A stretch of 64,000 nt of DNA, taken from contig JABGRK010000016.1 of NCBI GenBank assembly GCA_018648325.1, positions 73,338 to 137,337 on the forward strand, in the 5' to 3' direction. Positions 46,917-55,254 of this stretch are shown here, one piece after another. Each line of letters starts with the position of its first letter. Position 1 is the first letter of the stretch. The notes beneath the pieces were generated by a model. It ran no database searches and had not been told where the DNA came from. It worked only from the letters and a program-made list of their open reading frames with translations. This DNA comes from Chloroflexota bacterium (GTDB lineage Bacteria; Chloroflexota; Dehalococcoidia; JABGRK01). The translations under genes were made by a program, and so were the position numbers.

Positions 46917-48365
46917 TCAGTTGAAAAGGCTTCTGGCTAAATCCAGTGCATCATCCTTAGTTGATATCTCTCCCGCCGCCAGTGCCTCGCGTATTGTTTC
47001 CAGTGTGGCACCTATCTTTGGTCCCGGCTCATACCCCAGTTTCTGCAGATCGTTTCCGTCTATCAGCTTTGGTGGTTTTACGACATTGGGTTCCTGGTCA
47101 TGCTTATTAAGTACGTATGATATAAGCTTTACATGATTTTTCCACTCATCAGGATCAAGCAATGGGCCTCGTGCAGCCAGATGATCGGCAAGATTCAAAA
47201 AAAGTATGTCAAATGCTTCATCTCCTGTATCACGGAAATAACGGTACAGCGCATGGCGCGTCGGCATTTCCCATTTGTTGCTAAGTTGCGTGGGACGCAT
47301 GTGATGTTCAATTATATTGCATACTACCTTTGTTTCTTTTGAGCTGAAACGTAGCCTTGTCATAAGCCTGTCTGCGATATCGGCACCCTCTTTGTCGTGT
47401 CCCAGAAAGCGCGTGCGTCCGTTTTCAACAATGCTTTTTGTATTCGGCTTGCCCAGATCGTGCAGCAGCGCAGCGATCTTAAGGATAGTCATTCGCAGGT
47501 GTCCAGAGCTTATCTGCTGGCTAAAATGGCTTTTTATCTCTTGTGTCCATGGTATCTGGTCAAGGCCGTTTTTATCTTCAATGATGTCGTTGAACAACTG
47601 CTCGATTGTGGCAACGGTCTGGATAGAGTGGTCAAAGACGTCCCAGTTGTGTTCCTTGGGCTGATCGACACCTCTGCATGCATCAAGTTCAGGAAGTAAT
47701 TGCGTTAGTAGCCCAAGATCATCCATGAGCCGAATCGTTTCAGCGGCATCAGGGGCAGCAATGGCGGCACATAACTCATCACATACGCGTTCTCCCGGTA
47801 CGTTAGTTATTAGTTCGGCATCACGTTTGATGATCGCGCGCGTCTTCTCGTCGATTGTAAAGCGCAGCTGAGCGGTGTGGCGTATGGACCGGAGCAGACG
47901 AGCCGGATCATCCGTAAATGCACCTTGGGTTACCGCTCTAATTGTTTTACTTTCTATATCGCTTTGCCCCCCGTAAGGATCGATAATGGAGGGCTTATCC
48001 AATGCCTGGCTCAAATCAACCGCCATGGCATTTACTGTGAAATCGCGACGCAGTAGATCAGCATTTATATCGCCTTGGATCGAAGAAAAATCCAGATATA
48101 GCTCAGGCAGTACTACCCTTGCCACCTTGTTGACATCATCCAGCAGCACGAACTTGCCTTGGAAGTGTTGGGCGATTTGTTTGGCCAGTATTGATGCATC
48201 TGCCTTAACGGCTATATCTACGTCACGGGTTTGCTTACCCAGCAGTGAGTCGCGGATGTACCCGCCAACCAGATATGCGTCAATGTCTTTTTGGGAAAGC
48301 AACTTGGCCAGCTTGGATAGTACTGGGAAAGTTTTTTTGTCGATAGTCAGATTTATATGAGGCAT
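46917..48365 (-). CDS. cca: CCA tRNA nucleotidyltransferase / poly(A) polymerase family with HD domain
   Basis: The 482-residue class II nucleotidyltransferase has GGYIRDSLLG and RDVDIAV (catalytic Asp pair) and the neck motif for ATP/CTP choice (RRDFTVNAMA). An HD phosphohydrolase domain (ALLHDLGKP) is at about 300-400. It adds or repairs CCA on tRNA 3' ends; members of this type may instead be A-adding enzymes. The stop of def is only 4 bases upstream. Confidence 0.9.
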   Translation of the reverse strand: MPHINLTIDKKTFPVLSKLAKLLSQKDIDAYLVGGYIRDSLLGKQTRDVDIAVKADASILAKQIAQHFQGKFVLLDDVNKVARVVLPELYLDFSSIQGDINADLLRRDFTVNAMAVDLSQALDKPSIIDPYGGQSDIESKTIRAVTQGAFTDDPARLLRSIRHTAQLRFTIDEKTRAIIKRDAELITNVPGERVCDELCAAIAAPDAAETIRLMDDLGLLTQLLPELDACRGVDQPKEHNWDVFDHSIQTVATIEQLFNDIIEDKNGLDQIPWTQEIKSHFSQQISSGHLRMTILKIAALLHDLGKPNTKSIVENGRTRFLGHDKEGADIADRLMTRLRFSSKETKVVCNIIEHHMRPTQLSNKWEMPTRHALYRYFRDTGDEAFDILFLNLADHLAARGPLLDPDEWKNHVKLISYVLNKHDQEPNVVKPPKLIDGNDLQKLGYEPGPKIGATLETIREALAAGEISTKDDALDLARSLFN

Positions 48366-48369
48366 GAGG

Positions 48370-48867
48370 CTAGCTTTCCGGCTGCCCGTCCTCAGGCAGC
48401 ATGTCAGTTCTGTATATTTTGTTTTTATCTATTAGCACGTCGGTGTACAATATGCCGTTTAAGTGGTCTATTTCATGCTCCAGGGCTTGAGCTAGCAGTC
48501 CATCGGCTTTTATCCTGAGTTTCTCGCCGTTTACATCCAGCGCCTTAACCCTGACCAGTTCCGAGCGGTTGGTTACTCCGCGATAGCCGGGATAACTGAG
48601 GCACCCTTCTGAACACTGGCGCTGGCCCTGCTGTTCTACCACTTCCGGGTTCACCAGAACTATGGGGTCCTCCTCTGGTACCTCGATAACCGTTACCCTG
48701 AGTGGTATGCCGATTTGAGGCGCGGCAAGTCCTATCCCATCAGCCTGTCGCATGGTTTCCAGCATATCCTGAACCAGTATTTTGAGTTCTTTATCGAAGT
48801 TGCGCACTCTTTTGGCTTTTTCTCTGAGTATAGGTTCTCCAAAAAGTACTATTTTTCTGCGTGCCAT
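48370..48867 (-). CDS. def: Peptide deformylase
   Basis: The 165-residue iron/zinc enzyme removes the N-formyl group of new proteins. All three motifs are present: GIGLAAPQIG, EGCLSYPG (metal Cys) and QALEHEIDHLNG (HExxH). Length is standard. Has its own promoter at 48896-48925 and AGAGGATA before the ATG. Confidence 0.97.
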   Translation of the reverse strand: MARRKIVLFGEPILREKAKRVRNFDKELKILVQDMLETMRQADGIGLAAPQIGIPLRVTVIEVPEEDPIVLVNPEVVEQQGQRQCSEGCLSYPGYRGVTNRSELVRVKALDVNGEKLRIKADGLLAQALEHEIDHLNGILYTDVLIDKNKIYRTDMLPEDGQPES

Positions 48868-48895
48868 CTTATCCTCTATCCGGTAACTTACTTCG

Positions 48896-48925
48896 ATTAT
48901 ATTGTAAGTATAAACTCTTTAGCAA
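48896..48925 (-). promoter_or_regulatory. Promoter of def-cca
   Basis: On the minus strand, -35 TTGCTA (48925-48920) and -10 TATAAT (48901-48896), 18 bases apart, about 30 bases before the def ATG. Confidence 0.65.
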
Positions 48926-48950
48926 ATGGGGTAATATGACTTTTCTCTCT

Positions 48951-51347
48951 TTATAACAGGCTAACCGGATCAATATCGACCGACCATCTTTGTGGTAGCG
49001 TAATGTTGCTCAACAGCTCCGTAGGATCGGGAGTGCGAATGACGATCTGCCATCTGTACCTGCCTCGTAGCTTTTCTATAAATGATGGCGATGGACCTAT
49101 CAGCATTGTGTTGGCAATTCCTAACGCTTTTATCTCCACGTCGAGCGTTTTGAAAACCCGCCTGGCCTCCTGATAACAATACTCTGCGTTTGAGTGGCTG
49201 AAACGCAGCAGCGCCAGCCTGCTGAACGGCGGATTATTGAGCTGACGTCTGTATCCTATCTCTTTATCATAGAAAGCGTTGTAATTCTGCTGTGCGGCAG
49301 TGGCAATGGCGTAATGATCCGGTGTATAGGTTTGAATTACCACTTTACCCTGCTGTATATCGCGTCCGGCCCTGCCTGCCACCTGTGTGAGTATCTGGAA
49401 GGTGCGCTCGCCTGATCTGAAATCGGGCAGGTGCAGGGCGACATCGGCACTGATAACTCCCACAAGCGTTACCTTTGGCATATCCAGCCCTTTGGCTATC
49501 ATCTGGGTGCCGATAAGGATATCGGCCTCGTGATTTAGAAAACTGTTCATAATTTGTTCATGCGAGTGCCTGCCTTTGGTTACATCGCGATCCCAACGCA
49601 ATATACGAGCGCTTTTGAACGATTTACTTACTTCCTCGGCAACCTTTTGCGTGCCGATTCCCAAAAACTTGATTCTTTGAGAGCCACAACTGGGGCATAC
49701 CTTAGGAGTTGCTATGCGATAGTTACATTGATGACATATAAGTCCCTGTTCTGCCGAATGGTAGGTCAGTGCGCTCTGGCAACGGCGGCAACCTATCACG
49801 TGGCCGCAATCCCGGCATTGCACGAATGACGCTGAGCCACGCCTGTTTAAGAAAAGTATCACCTGTTCCTTGGCCTCCAGCGCTTCGGATATGGCCTGGG
49901 CCAATGGTCGGCTGAATATGCTCCTGTTGCCTGTTTTAAGCTCTGTGCGCATATCTACCAACTCAACCCGGGGTAATTCTTTCTTATTTTCCCTGGCTAT
50001 CCTCTCGGGCAGTTCAATCAGGTTATATGTGCCGCTTTTTGCCGCATAATATGCGGTAACATCCGGCGTAGCGCTGCCCAGAATCACCGTGGTTCCGGTA
50101 AGCTCGTTCAATTTCACAGCGACGTCTTTTGCGTTGTAGCGTGGCGATTGCTCATTCTGTTTGTAGGTCCATTCATGCTCTTCATCTATAACTATAAGTC
50201 CTAAATCCGGCTGTGGTGCAAATATGGCTCCTCGTGAGCCAATGACCACATCGAACATACCTTCTTTTATGCGGTGCCACTCGTCGTATTGCTCGCCCAG
50301 TGATAGCTTGCTGTGCAGTACGGCGACTCTGTCAGGGAAGCGCGATGCAAAGCGGTTGATGGTTTGTGGAGTAAGCGAAATCTCCGGTACCAGAACGATG
50401 CCGCGTTTACCTTGGGCTACGGTTTCTTCCAACGCCCGCAGGTATATCTCGGTCTTGCCACTGCCTGTAACGCCATGCAGCAGAAATATTTTACCCTTTT
50501 GATCCTCGATACTGGTTTTCACATCCTGCCAGATGCTGTCTTGTGCCTGTGTAAGTACCGGAGGCATTGCCGTCTGAAAGGCGTATCCGGCCAGCGGGTC
50601 GCGCTGCACCCTTACATTTTCGATTGATGCAAATCCTTTGTTTATTAATGCCTTTACCACACCTGATGTGAATCGTGTATTGATCAGGTTGATAGGCATT
50701 ATATTGTTGTTTTGAGCAAGCAGGGACAGGATCTCAGCCTGTTTGGGTGTGCGGCTTAGCAATGCCGGGTCGATTTTACTTGCCAGTTTGAGACGGCGCT
50801 CAAGTTTTGGCTTTACTTTTGGCCTTGCTATCTCCTGCGTTTTGAGCAGAACGTTCCTTGTTACCAGTTGATTTATGGTAGACTCGATTTTATTACCAAA
50901 TGTTTTCTTCAGTAGACGCAGTTCAATATTGCTGTTTTCAGCAACAAATTTTACCAGCTCTTTTTGTCCGGAGTTTAGCGAATCAAAAATGTCTTGTGGT
51001 GAATCGGGGTTGACCGAGATGTATGTGAGCAGCTTGCGTTCAAATCCCGGGGGCAACATCTGGTTTGCCGTGTCGAAGTACGAGGCCAGGTAGTAATCGC
51101 CAATCCAGCGAGCCAGTTCAACCTGGTATTTTGAAAGAAGTGGACTTGTACCGATTGTCCTGTCGATTTCTCTGGTATCGGGGAAAGCAGGTGTGTCGGA
51201 TACATCAAATACTATTCCTTGAACCAGTCTGGAACCAAAAGGAGCCCAGACGGCATGTCCGGGCTCAATTAAAAGTCCTTGCGGTATAGCGTAGCTAAAG
51301 GTTCTGGGCCGGGCTACCGGTGAATTTACAGCAACCTCAGCATACAT
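48951..51347 (-). CDS. priA: Primosomal protein N' (replication restart helicase)
   Basis: The 798-residue PriA reloads the replisome at stalled forks. It has the N-terminal 3'-end-binding domain, Walker A GVTGSGKTEIYL near 292, DEEH box, and helicase motifs through QVAGRAGR. The two zinc-binding sites (CRDCGHVIGCRRC and CHQCNYRIATPKVCPSC) are complete. Encoded 9 bases after rplS. Confidence 0.96.
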   Translation of the reverse strand: MYAEVAVNSPVARPRTFSYAIPQGLLIEPGHAVWAPFGSRLVQGIVFDVSDTPAFPDTREIDRTIGTSPLLSKYQVELARWIGDYYLASYFDTANQMLPPGFERKLLTYISVNPDSPQDIFDSLNSGQKELVKFVAENSNIELRLLKKTFGNKIESTINQLVTRNVLLKTQEIARPKVKPKLERRLKLASKIDPALLSRTPKQAEILSLLAQNNNIMPINLINTRFTSGVVKALINKGFASIENVRVQRDPLAGYAFQTAMPPVLTQAQDSIWQDVKTSIEDQKGKIFLLHGVTGSGKTEIYLRALEETVAQGKRGIVLVPEISLTPQTINRFASRFPDRVAVLHSKLSLGEQYDEWHRIKEGMFDVVIGSRGAIFAPQPDLGLIVIDEEHEWTYKQNEQSPRYNAKDVAVKLNELTGTTVILGSATPDVTAYYAAKSGTYNLIELPERIARENKKELPRVELVDMRTELKTGNRSIFSRPLAQAISEALEAKEQVILFLNRRGSASFVQCRDCGHVIGCRRCQSALTYHSAEQGLICHQCNYRIATPKVCPSCGSQRIKFLGIGTQKVAEEVSKSFKSARILRWDRDVTKGRHSHEQIMNSFLNHEADILIGTQMIAKGLDMPKVTLVGVISADVALHLPDFRSGERTFQILTQVAGRAGRDIQQGKVVIQTYTPDHYAIATAAQQNYNAFYDKEIGYRRQLNNPPFSRLALLRFSHSNAEYCYQEARRVFKTLDVEIKALGIANTMLIGPSPSFIEKLRGRYRWQIVIRTPDPTELLSNITLPQRWSVDIDPVSLL

Positions 51348-51356
51348 TCCTTATCC

Positions 51357-51887
51357 TTAGTATCTTTTCTCCTTGATTCGGGGGAGCTTCCATTTGTAGT
51401 TACGCAAGTAATACAGCTTAGCACGTCGTACTTTGCCGTTTCTTTTTACCTCTACGCTGTCTACACGAGGTGAGTTGAAAAGAAAGGTTCTTTCTACACC
51501 GACGCCGTGAGAAACACGCCTTACGGTGAAGTTTCCGCCTGTGGCGTTATTGCGAATTCGCATTACCACGCCCTCAAAGGCCTGGATGCGCTCTCTTGTG
51601 CCCTCAACCACTTTGACGTTAACCTTTACCGTATCCCCTGCTGCGAAAGCGGGAATATTGGATAATTCTTCATCTTCGGCTTCAACCGCTTCCTCTTCTT
51701 TAGCGCTTGCAATTGGCTCGGCTGCTTGATCAACCTCTGCTTCAGCAGTAGCCTCAGGTGCAGCTTCAGGAGCCTCGGCCGTAGCGGCCTGCTCGACTAC
51801 CTCTTTGGGGGCGTCCGCAGCAGCCTCTGCAGCGGGTTGTGCATCGTTTTGGTCTTCGGTGGGTTCAACTGTCTCGTTCGTGTCCAT
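51357..51887 (-). CDS. rplS: 50S ribosomal protein L19 with acidic N-terminal extension
   Basis: The 176-residue protein has a typical L19 domain from about residue 75 ([21 protein letters not shown] to RIKEKRY), at the ribosomal subunit interface. The first 74 residues are an Ala/Glu-rich, low-complexity, very acidic extension absent from most L19 proteins. In the C-terminus, the usual basic RxxKG stretch is changed to RNYKWKLPR. Linked to trmD (2 bases) as in the rpsP-rimM-trmD-rplS operon of other bacteria. Confidence 0.93.
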   Translation of the reverse strand: MDTNETVEPTEDQNDAQPAAEAAADAPKEVVEQAATAEAPEAAPEATAEAEVDQAAEPIASAKEEEAVEAEDEELSNIPAFAAGDTVKVNVKVVEGTRERIQAFEGVVMRIRNNATGGNFTVRRVSHGVGVERTFLFNSPRVDSVEVKRNGKVRRAKLYYLRNYKWKLPRIKEKRY

Positions 51888-51889
51888 TT

Positions 51890-52612
51890 CTATTTATCCT
51901 TCATTTCATCTTCTATATATTGTCTCTCGCTCGCAGAGAGTTCTGCATTTTTTAGTAAATCAGGACGGCGCACGGCCGTTCTTTCAATTGATTGCTGCCT
52001 GCGCCACTTGGCTATTTCGGCATGGTTGCCCGAGAGTAACACGGGCGGAACTTCCCACTGCTCATACTGTGCCGGTCTGGTATACTGCGGAAATTCCAGC
52101 AGTCCGTTCATCATGGAATCCTGCTCTATTTCGGCTCCCAGCGCACCGGGCAGACGTCTTATTATACCATCTACTACCACCATCACTGCAAGCTCTCCGC
52201 CGGAAATCACGTAATCACCTATGCTTATCTCGTCGGTGACCATGTGCTGGCGTACTCTTTCGTCCACTCCCTCATAACGTCCACAGATGAAAACGAGCCG
52301 TTTATGTTTAGCCAGATCATCCGCTGTTTTCTGGTCGAACTTTCTACCCTGTGGCGTGAGCAGTACAACCGGCGTGTCCTTATCGATATTCAGTGTTTTT
52401 AAAGAATTATGCAGCGGTTCCGGCATCATTACCATTCCTTCACCGCCGCCGTAAGGGTAGTCGTCTACCACCTTATGTTTGCCTACACCATGGTCTCTTA
52501 TATTGTGTAGCTTGATTTTAACGATTTCGCGTTCTATGGCGCGCTTGATTATACTGTGGTCAAACGGTCCATCAAACATTTCAGGGAACAGGGTCAGGAT
52601 ATCGATCAGCAT
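51890..52612 (-). CDS. trmD: tRNA (guanine-N1)-methyltransferase
   Basis: TrmD makes m1G37 in tRNAs to prevent frameshifting. The 240-residue SPOUT enzyme begins [13 protein letters not shown] and has the trefoil-knot segments [14 protein letters not shown] and [14 protein letters not shown]. Starting at 52612 restores the family N-terminus; the longer frame would add 20 unrelated residues. Directly downstream of mog. Confidence 0.96.
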   Translation of the reverse strand: MLIDILTLFPEMFDGPFDHSIIKRAIEREIVKIKLHNIRDHGVGKHKVVDDYPYGGGEGMVMMPEPLHNSLKTLNIDKDTPVVLLTPQGRKFDQKTADDLAKHKRLVFICGRYEGVDERVRQHMVTDEISIGDYVISGGELAVMVVVDGIIRRLPGALGAEIEQDSMMNGLLEFPQYTRPAQYEQWEVPPVLLSGNHAEIAKWRRQQSIERTAVRRPDLLKNAELSASERQYIEDEMKDK

Positions 52613-52613
52613 T

Positions 52614-53120
52614 TCAGATGCCTTGTGATTCTTCAATTGCGCAGTTTTGAACTTCACCGCGCAGCGTTTCAATAGCGTGAGGCAAAGCTTTGATTATCGC
52701 TTCAAGTCCTTCAGTTACGGCTTTTGGGCTTCCGGGAAGGTTGATTATCAGAGTTCTTTTGCGAATTGCCGCCAGCGATCTTGAAAGTATGGCCGTGGGA
52801 ACTTTTGTCATTCCATATGCCCTTATCGCCTCGCCAAATCCTGGTACTTCCTTATCCATAATAGATAGTGTTGCATCAGGAGTGACATCTCTGGGTGCAA
52901 GGCCTGTTCCTCCCGTGGTTACGATCAGATCAACTTCGCCCGAATCGGCCCAATCTGTGAGCCTTTGCGCAATCCGATCTTTCTCGTCTGGCACTATGTC
53001 TTGCCTGACGATATTCAGGTTTAGCGGTGCAAGACTATCCTTAATAGCCCCACTACTGAGGTCCTCCCTTTCACCGCGTGAACCTTTGTCGCTTACGGTC
53101 AATATACCTACGCTAAACAT
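52614..53120 (-). CDS. mog: MogA/MoaB-type molybdopterin biosynthesis protein
   Basis: The 168-residue protein starts [20 protein letters not shown] and has the MPT-binding [11 protein letters not shown] signature plus NLPGSPKA, i.e. molybdopterin adenylyltransferase or a moonlighting MoaB. The ATG at 53120 (GGAGA upstream) is used because the longer frame adds 34 unrelated residues that run into the promoter. Its presence implies molybdenum or tungsten cofactor enzymes. Confidence 0.9.
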   Translation of the reverse strand: MFSVGILTVSDKGSRGEREDLSSGAIKDSLAPLNLNIVRQDIVPDEKDRIAQRLTDWADSGEVDLIVTTGGTGLAPRDVTPDATLSIMDKEVPGFGEAIRAYGMTKVPTAILSRSLAAIRKRTLIINLPGSPKAVTEGLEAIIKALPHAIETLRGEVQNCAIEESQGI

Positions 53121-53137
53121 GAAATCTCCCAATCTAA

Positions 53138-53166
53138 AAAATACCATATGGAGCTTCGAATGTAAA
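53138..53166 (-). promoter_or_regulatory. Promoter of mog-trmD-rplS-priA
   Basis: On the minus strand, -35 TTTACA (53166-53161) and -10 TATTTT (53143-53138) with 17-base spacing, 17 bases before the ATG. Confidence 0.55.
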
Positions 53167-53215
53167 GCGTAGCTAGCTATTATCGGGTTTGGCCCAGTTA
53201 AAAAAGAGGGGGGGG

Positions 53216-53243
53216 TTGACAAAAGGGGTAAATGTGTTATTAT
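53216..53243 (+). promoter_or_regulatory. Promoter of the mraZ division cluster
   Basis: -35 TTGACA (53216-53221) and -10 TATTAT (53238-53243), 16 bases apart, directly followed by the MraZ repeats. Confidence 0.8.
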
Positions 53244-53279
53244 GTGGGGAATAATGGAGGAAAGTGGTGGATAGTGGTT
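53244..53279 (+). promoter_or_regulatory. MraZ operator: four direct repeats at 10-bp spacing
   Basis: GTGGGG (53244), ATGGAG (53254), GTGGTG (53264) and GTGGTT (53274) recur exactly every 10 bases. Known MraZ boxes are such GTGG-type repeats on one helix face, so MraZ probably represses its own operon here. The site covers the start of transcription and the early leader. Confidence 0.85.
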
Positions 53280-53300
53280 AGGGCAAAATGAGGGTGTAAA

Positions 53301-53729
53301 GTGTTTTTCGGTGAGTATGAATACACCATAGACCAGAAGGGCAGAGTGACTATCCCTCCCAAGTTCAGGGAAGCATTTAAGGGGGGAATAGTTCTTTCGC
53401 GCGGATACGATAAATGTATCACTGCGTGCACCGTTTCCGAGTGGGACAAGCGTGCCGAGCAGATGTCTCGTTTGCCTATGACTCAGTCCAAGGCCAGAAG
53501 ACTCAACCGCGCCACATTCTCTAGCGCATTCAGTCTTGATCTTGACGGACAGGGCCGTATAATTCTACCGGCTCCCCTGCGTGATTACGCCGGTATAGCA
53601 AATGAGGTTGTTGTGGCCGGTGTCCGCGATAGCCTGGAGATATGGAGCAAACAGGCGTGGGCCCAGGAGCAGGAGATGATGAGTGAGCAAGTGTGGCAGA
53701 TCGCCGAAAGCATTGAAGATCGCACATGA
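53301..53729 (+). CDS. mraZ: Transcriptional regulator MraZ
   Basis: The 142-residue protein has two SpoVT-AbrB-like MraZ domains (GEYEYTIDQKGRVTIPPKFR and FSLDLDGQGRIILPAPLRDYA). It forms a ring that binds the repeats just upstream. The start is GTG at 53301. ATGA overlap with rsmH. Confidence 0.95.
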   Translation: MFFGEYEYTIDQKGRVTIPPKFREAFKGGIVLSRGYDKCITACTVSEWDKRAEQMSRLPMTQSKARRLNRATFSSAFSLDLDGQGRIILPAPLRDYAGIANEVVVAGVRDSLEIWSKQAWAQEQEMMSEQVWQIAESIEDRT

Positions 53730-54628
53730 CAGAACATATTACAGTTCTGCTGAAGGAGGCCGTAAAGGCCCTTGAAGTTCAGGCAGGAGGGATATATATA
53801 GACTGTACCCTGGGTAGCGGGGGGCATGCAGAGTCAATTCTGAAAGCCGGTGGGCAGTATATCGGTATAGATGCAGACCCAAAGGCTGTCAGAAAGGCCG
53901 AGACCAGGCTTGAGCGCTATGGAGGAAAGACTTTGATAAATCGAAACTTCAGCCATCTAAGCAGTATCTGTTCCGAGTTGGAAGTTACCTGCGCGGATGG
54001 TGTTCTTTTTGATTTGGGTATGTCCTCAGTACAGCTTGAGGCAGAAGGGCGTGGGTTTAGCTTTCAAAGGAACGAACCGTTGGATATGCGTTTCAGTCCT
54101 ACACAGGACGTAACTGCCGCAGATATCGTAAACAATTATCCAGAAAGTGATCTGGCAGATGTCATATATGAATATGGCGAGGAACGCAGAAGCAGGGTAA
54201 TTGCCAGGCGCATTGTGCAAAACCGACCTATAAGAACCAGCGGGCATTTGGCAGAGGTCGTACAATCAGCGGTGGGCAGAAAAGGTAAAATACATCCCGC
54301 CACCAAAACTTTTCAGGCGCTACGCATAGCGGTAAATGACGAGCTTGGCAGTCTTAAAGCAGGGCTGGATCAGGCAATTGAACTGCTTTGTGAAGATGGG
54401 CGAATAGCTATTATCAGTTTCCATTCCCTTGAAGATCGTATTGTGAAAGAAAAATTACGCAGGGAGGCTGCCGCGTGCGTTTGTCCCAAAGGGGCACCCA
54501 TATGTGTTTGTAATCATAATCCCCGCTTAAAATTGATGCCAAGGAAGGCTATTAAGCCTACCGAGCAGGAAGTATTGCAAAATCCCAGAAGTCGTAGTGC
54601 GAGGATGAGGGTGGCCCAAAAAATCTGA
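53726..54628 (+). CDS. rsmH: 16S rRNA (cytosine-N4) methyltransferase
   Basis: The 300-residue SAM enzyme makes m4C1402 in 16S rRNA. Conserved parts are HITVLLKEAV, CTLGSGGHAE (SAM motif) and LFDLGMSSVQLE, GFSFQRNEPLDMR, ISFHSLEDRIVK. Second gene of the mraZ cluster, translationally coupled to mraZ. Confidence 0.96.
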   Translation: MTEHITVLLKEAVKALEVQAGGIYIDCTLGSGGHAESILKAGGQYIGIDADPKAVRKAETRLERYGGKTLINRNFSHLSSICSELEVTCADGVLFDLGMSSVQLEAEGRGFSFQRNEPLDMRFSPTQDVTAADIVNNYPESDLADVIYEYGEERRSRVIARRIVQNRPIRTSGHLAEVVQSAVGRKGKIHPATKTFQALRIAVNDELGSLKAGLDQAIELLCEDGRIAIISFHSLEDRIVKEKLRREAAACVCPKGAPICVCNHNPRLKLMPRKAIKPTEQEVLQNPRSRSARMRVAQKI

Positions 54629-54671
54629 CTATATACATGTTTGGATTATGAGGCCGGAAAAAGGAGGCAAC

Positions 54672-54980
54672 ATGGAGTTTCAAGTAGGACCGGATGCAGA
54701 AAAGGAACTTTACAATCTATATGGTATTTTGTCTGAAGCCCAATCTCACCTGGAGAAGGTAGAGGAGTACCTTTATCAAGAGATAAAAGTTGTCAAGGAT
54801 GTATCTCGCAGGGGGACTGAGGACTATAGGGACCTCGTTTTCAGCATGGGACATCTTGGCGTTACGCTGACCAAGCAGTGCGATAAGATTCGTGAGGCCA
54901 TAAAAGCTACCATGGCATTGCCGGTTGTTATTTGTGAACTTACACCTAAGTCGCGCCGCAGAGAAAGGGTTACCCTTTAG
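54672..54980 (+). CDS. Small helical protein of unknown function in the division cluster
   Basis: The 102-residue protein starts MEFQVGPDAEKELYNL at an ATG with a perfect AGGAGG site (54672). It is mostly charged helix, probably a coiled coil around residues 10-75, with a basic C-terminus (KSRRRERVTL). It has no membrane segment, so it is not FtsL. Position between rsmH and ftsA suggests a division-related task in place of ftsL. No family recognised. Confidence 0.7.
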   Translation: MEFQVGPDAEKELYNLYGILSEAQSHLEKVEEYLYQEIKVVKDVSRRGTEDYRDLVFSMGHLGVTLTKQCDKIREAIKATMALPVVICELTPKSRRRERVTL

Positions 54981-55015
54981 GTTCAAGCGAGCTTGGCCCA
55001 AAGTGGAGTTGAGCG

Positions 55016-55189
55016 ATGTTTAGAAAAAGGGTATCAATCAGTTTTATAGCTGTCGGGCATGTGGCAAAACAACTGGGTTTAGATGTTGGAGCGGTTTTTG
55101 GATGGAACAGAGGCGATGATCGGCATAAACATCGCAGGGTTAAAATCCATAGGCTGGGAATGCCAAAGAGACTGGACAGTAATTATTAA
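55016..55189 (+). CDS. Possible 57-residue basic protein
   Basis: A short frame starts at an ATG at 55016 (GGAG upstream) and ends at 55189, filling the gap before ftsA. It contains a hydrophobic helix (SFIAVGHVAKQLGLDVGAVF) and a strongly basic end (RHKHRRVKIHRL). Composition is compatible with a small membrane or nucleic-acid-binding protein, but there is no homology support and it may be untranslated leader. Confidence 0.4.
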   Translation: MFRKRVSISFIAVGHVAKQLGLDVGAVFGWNRGDDRHKHRRVKIHRLGMPKRLDSNY

Positions 55190-55254
55190 TACAACAGAGT
55201 AAAAACAAATAACCGGAGCCGGACTCCTAAAGGTAGGAGAAAAGGAGGCGTATT

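Noticed and set aside
53207-53216. Run of G before the mraZ promoter
   Set aside because: It looks like a homopolymer next to the -35 and gives no G-quadruplex pattern of four runs.
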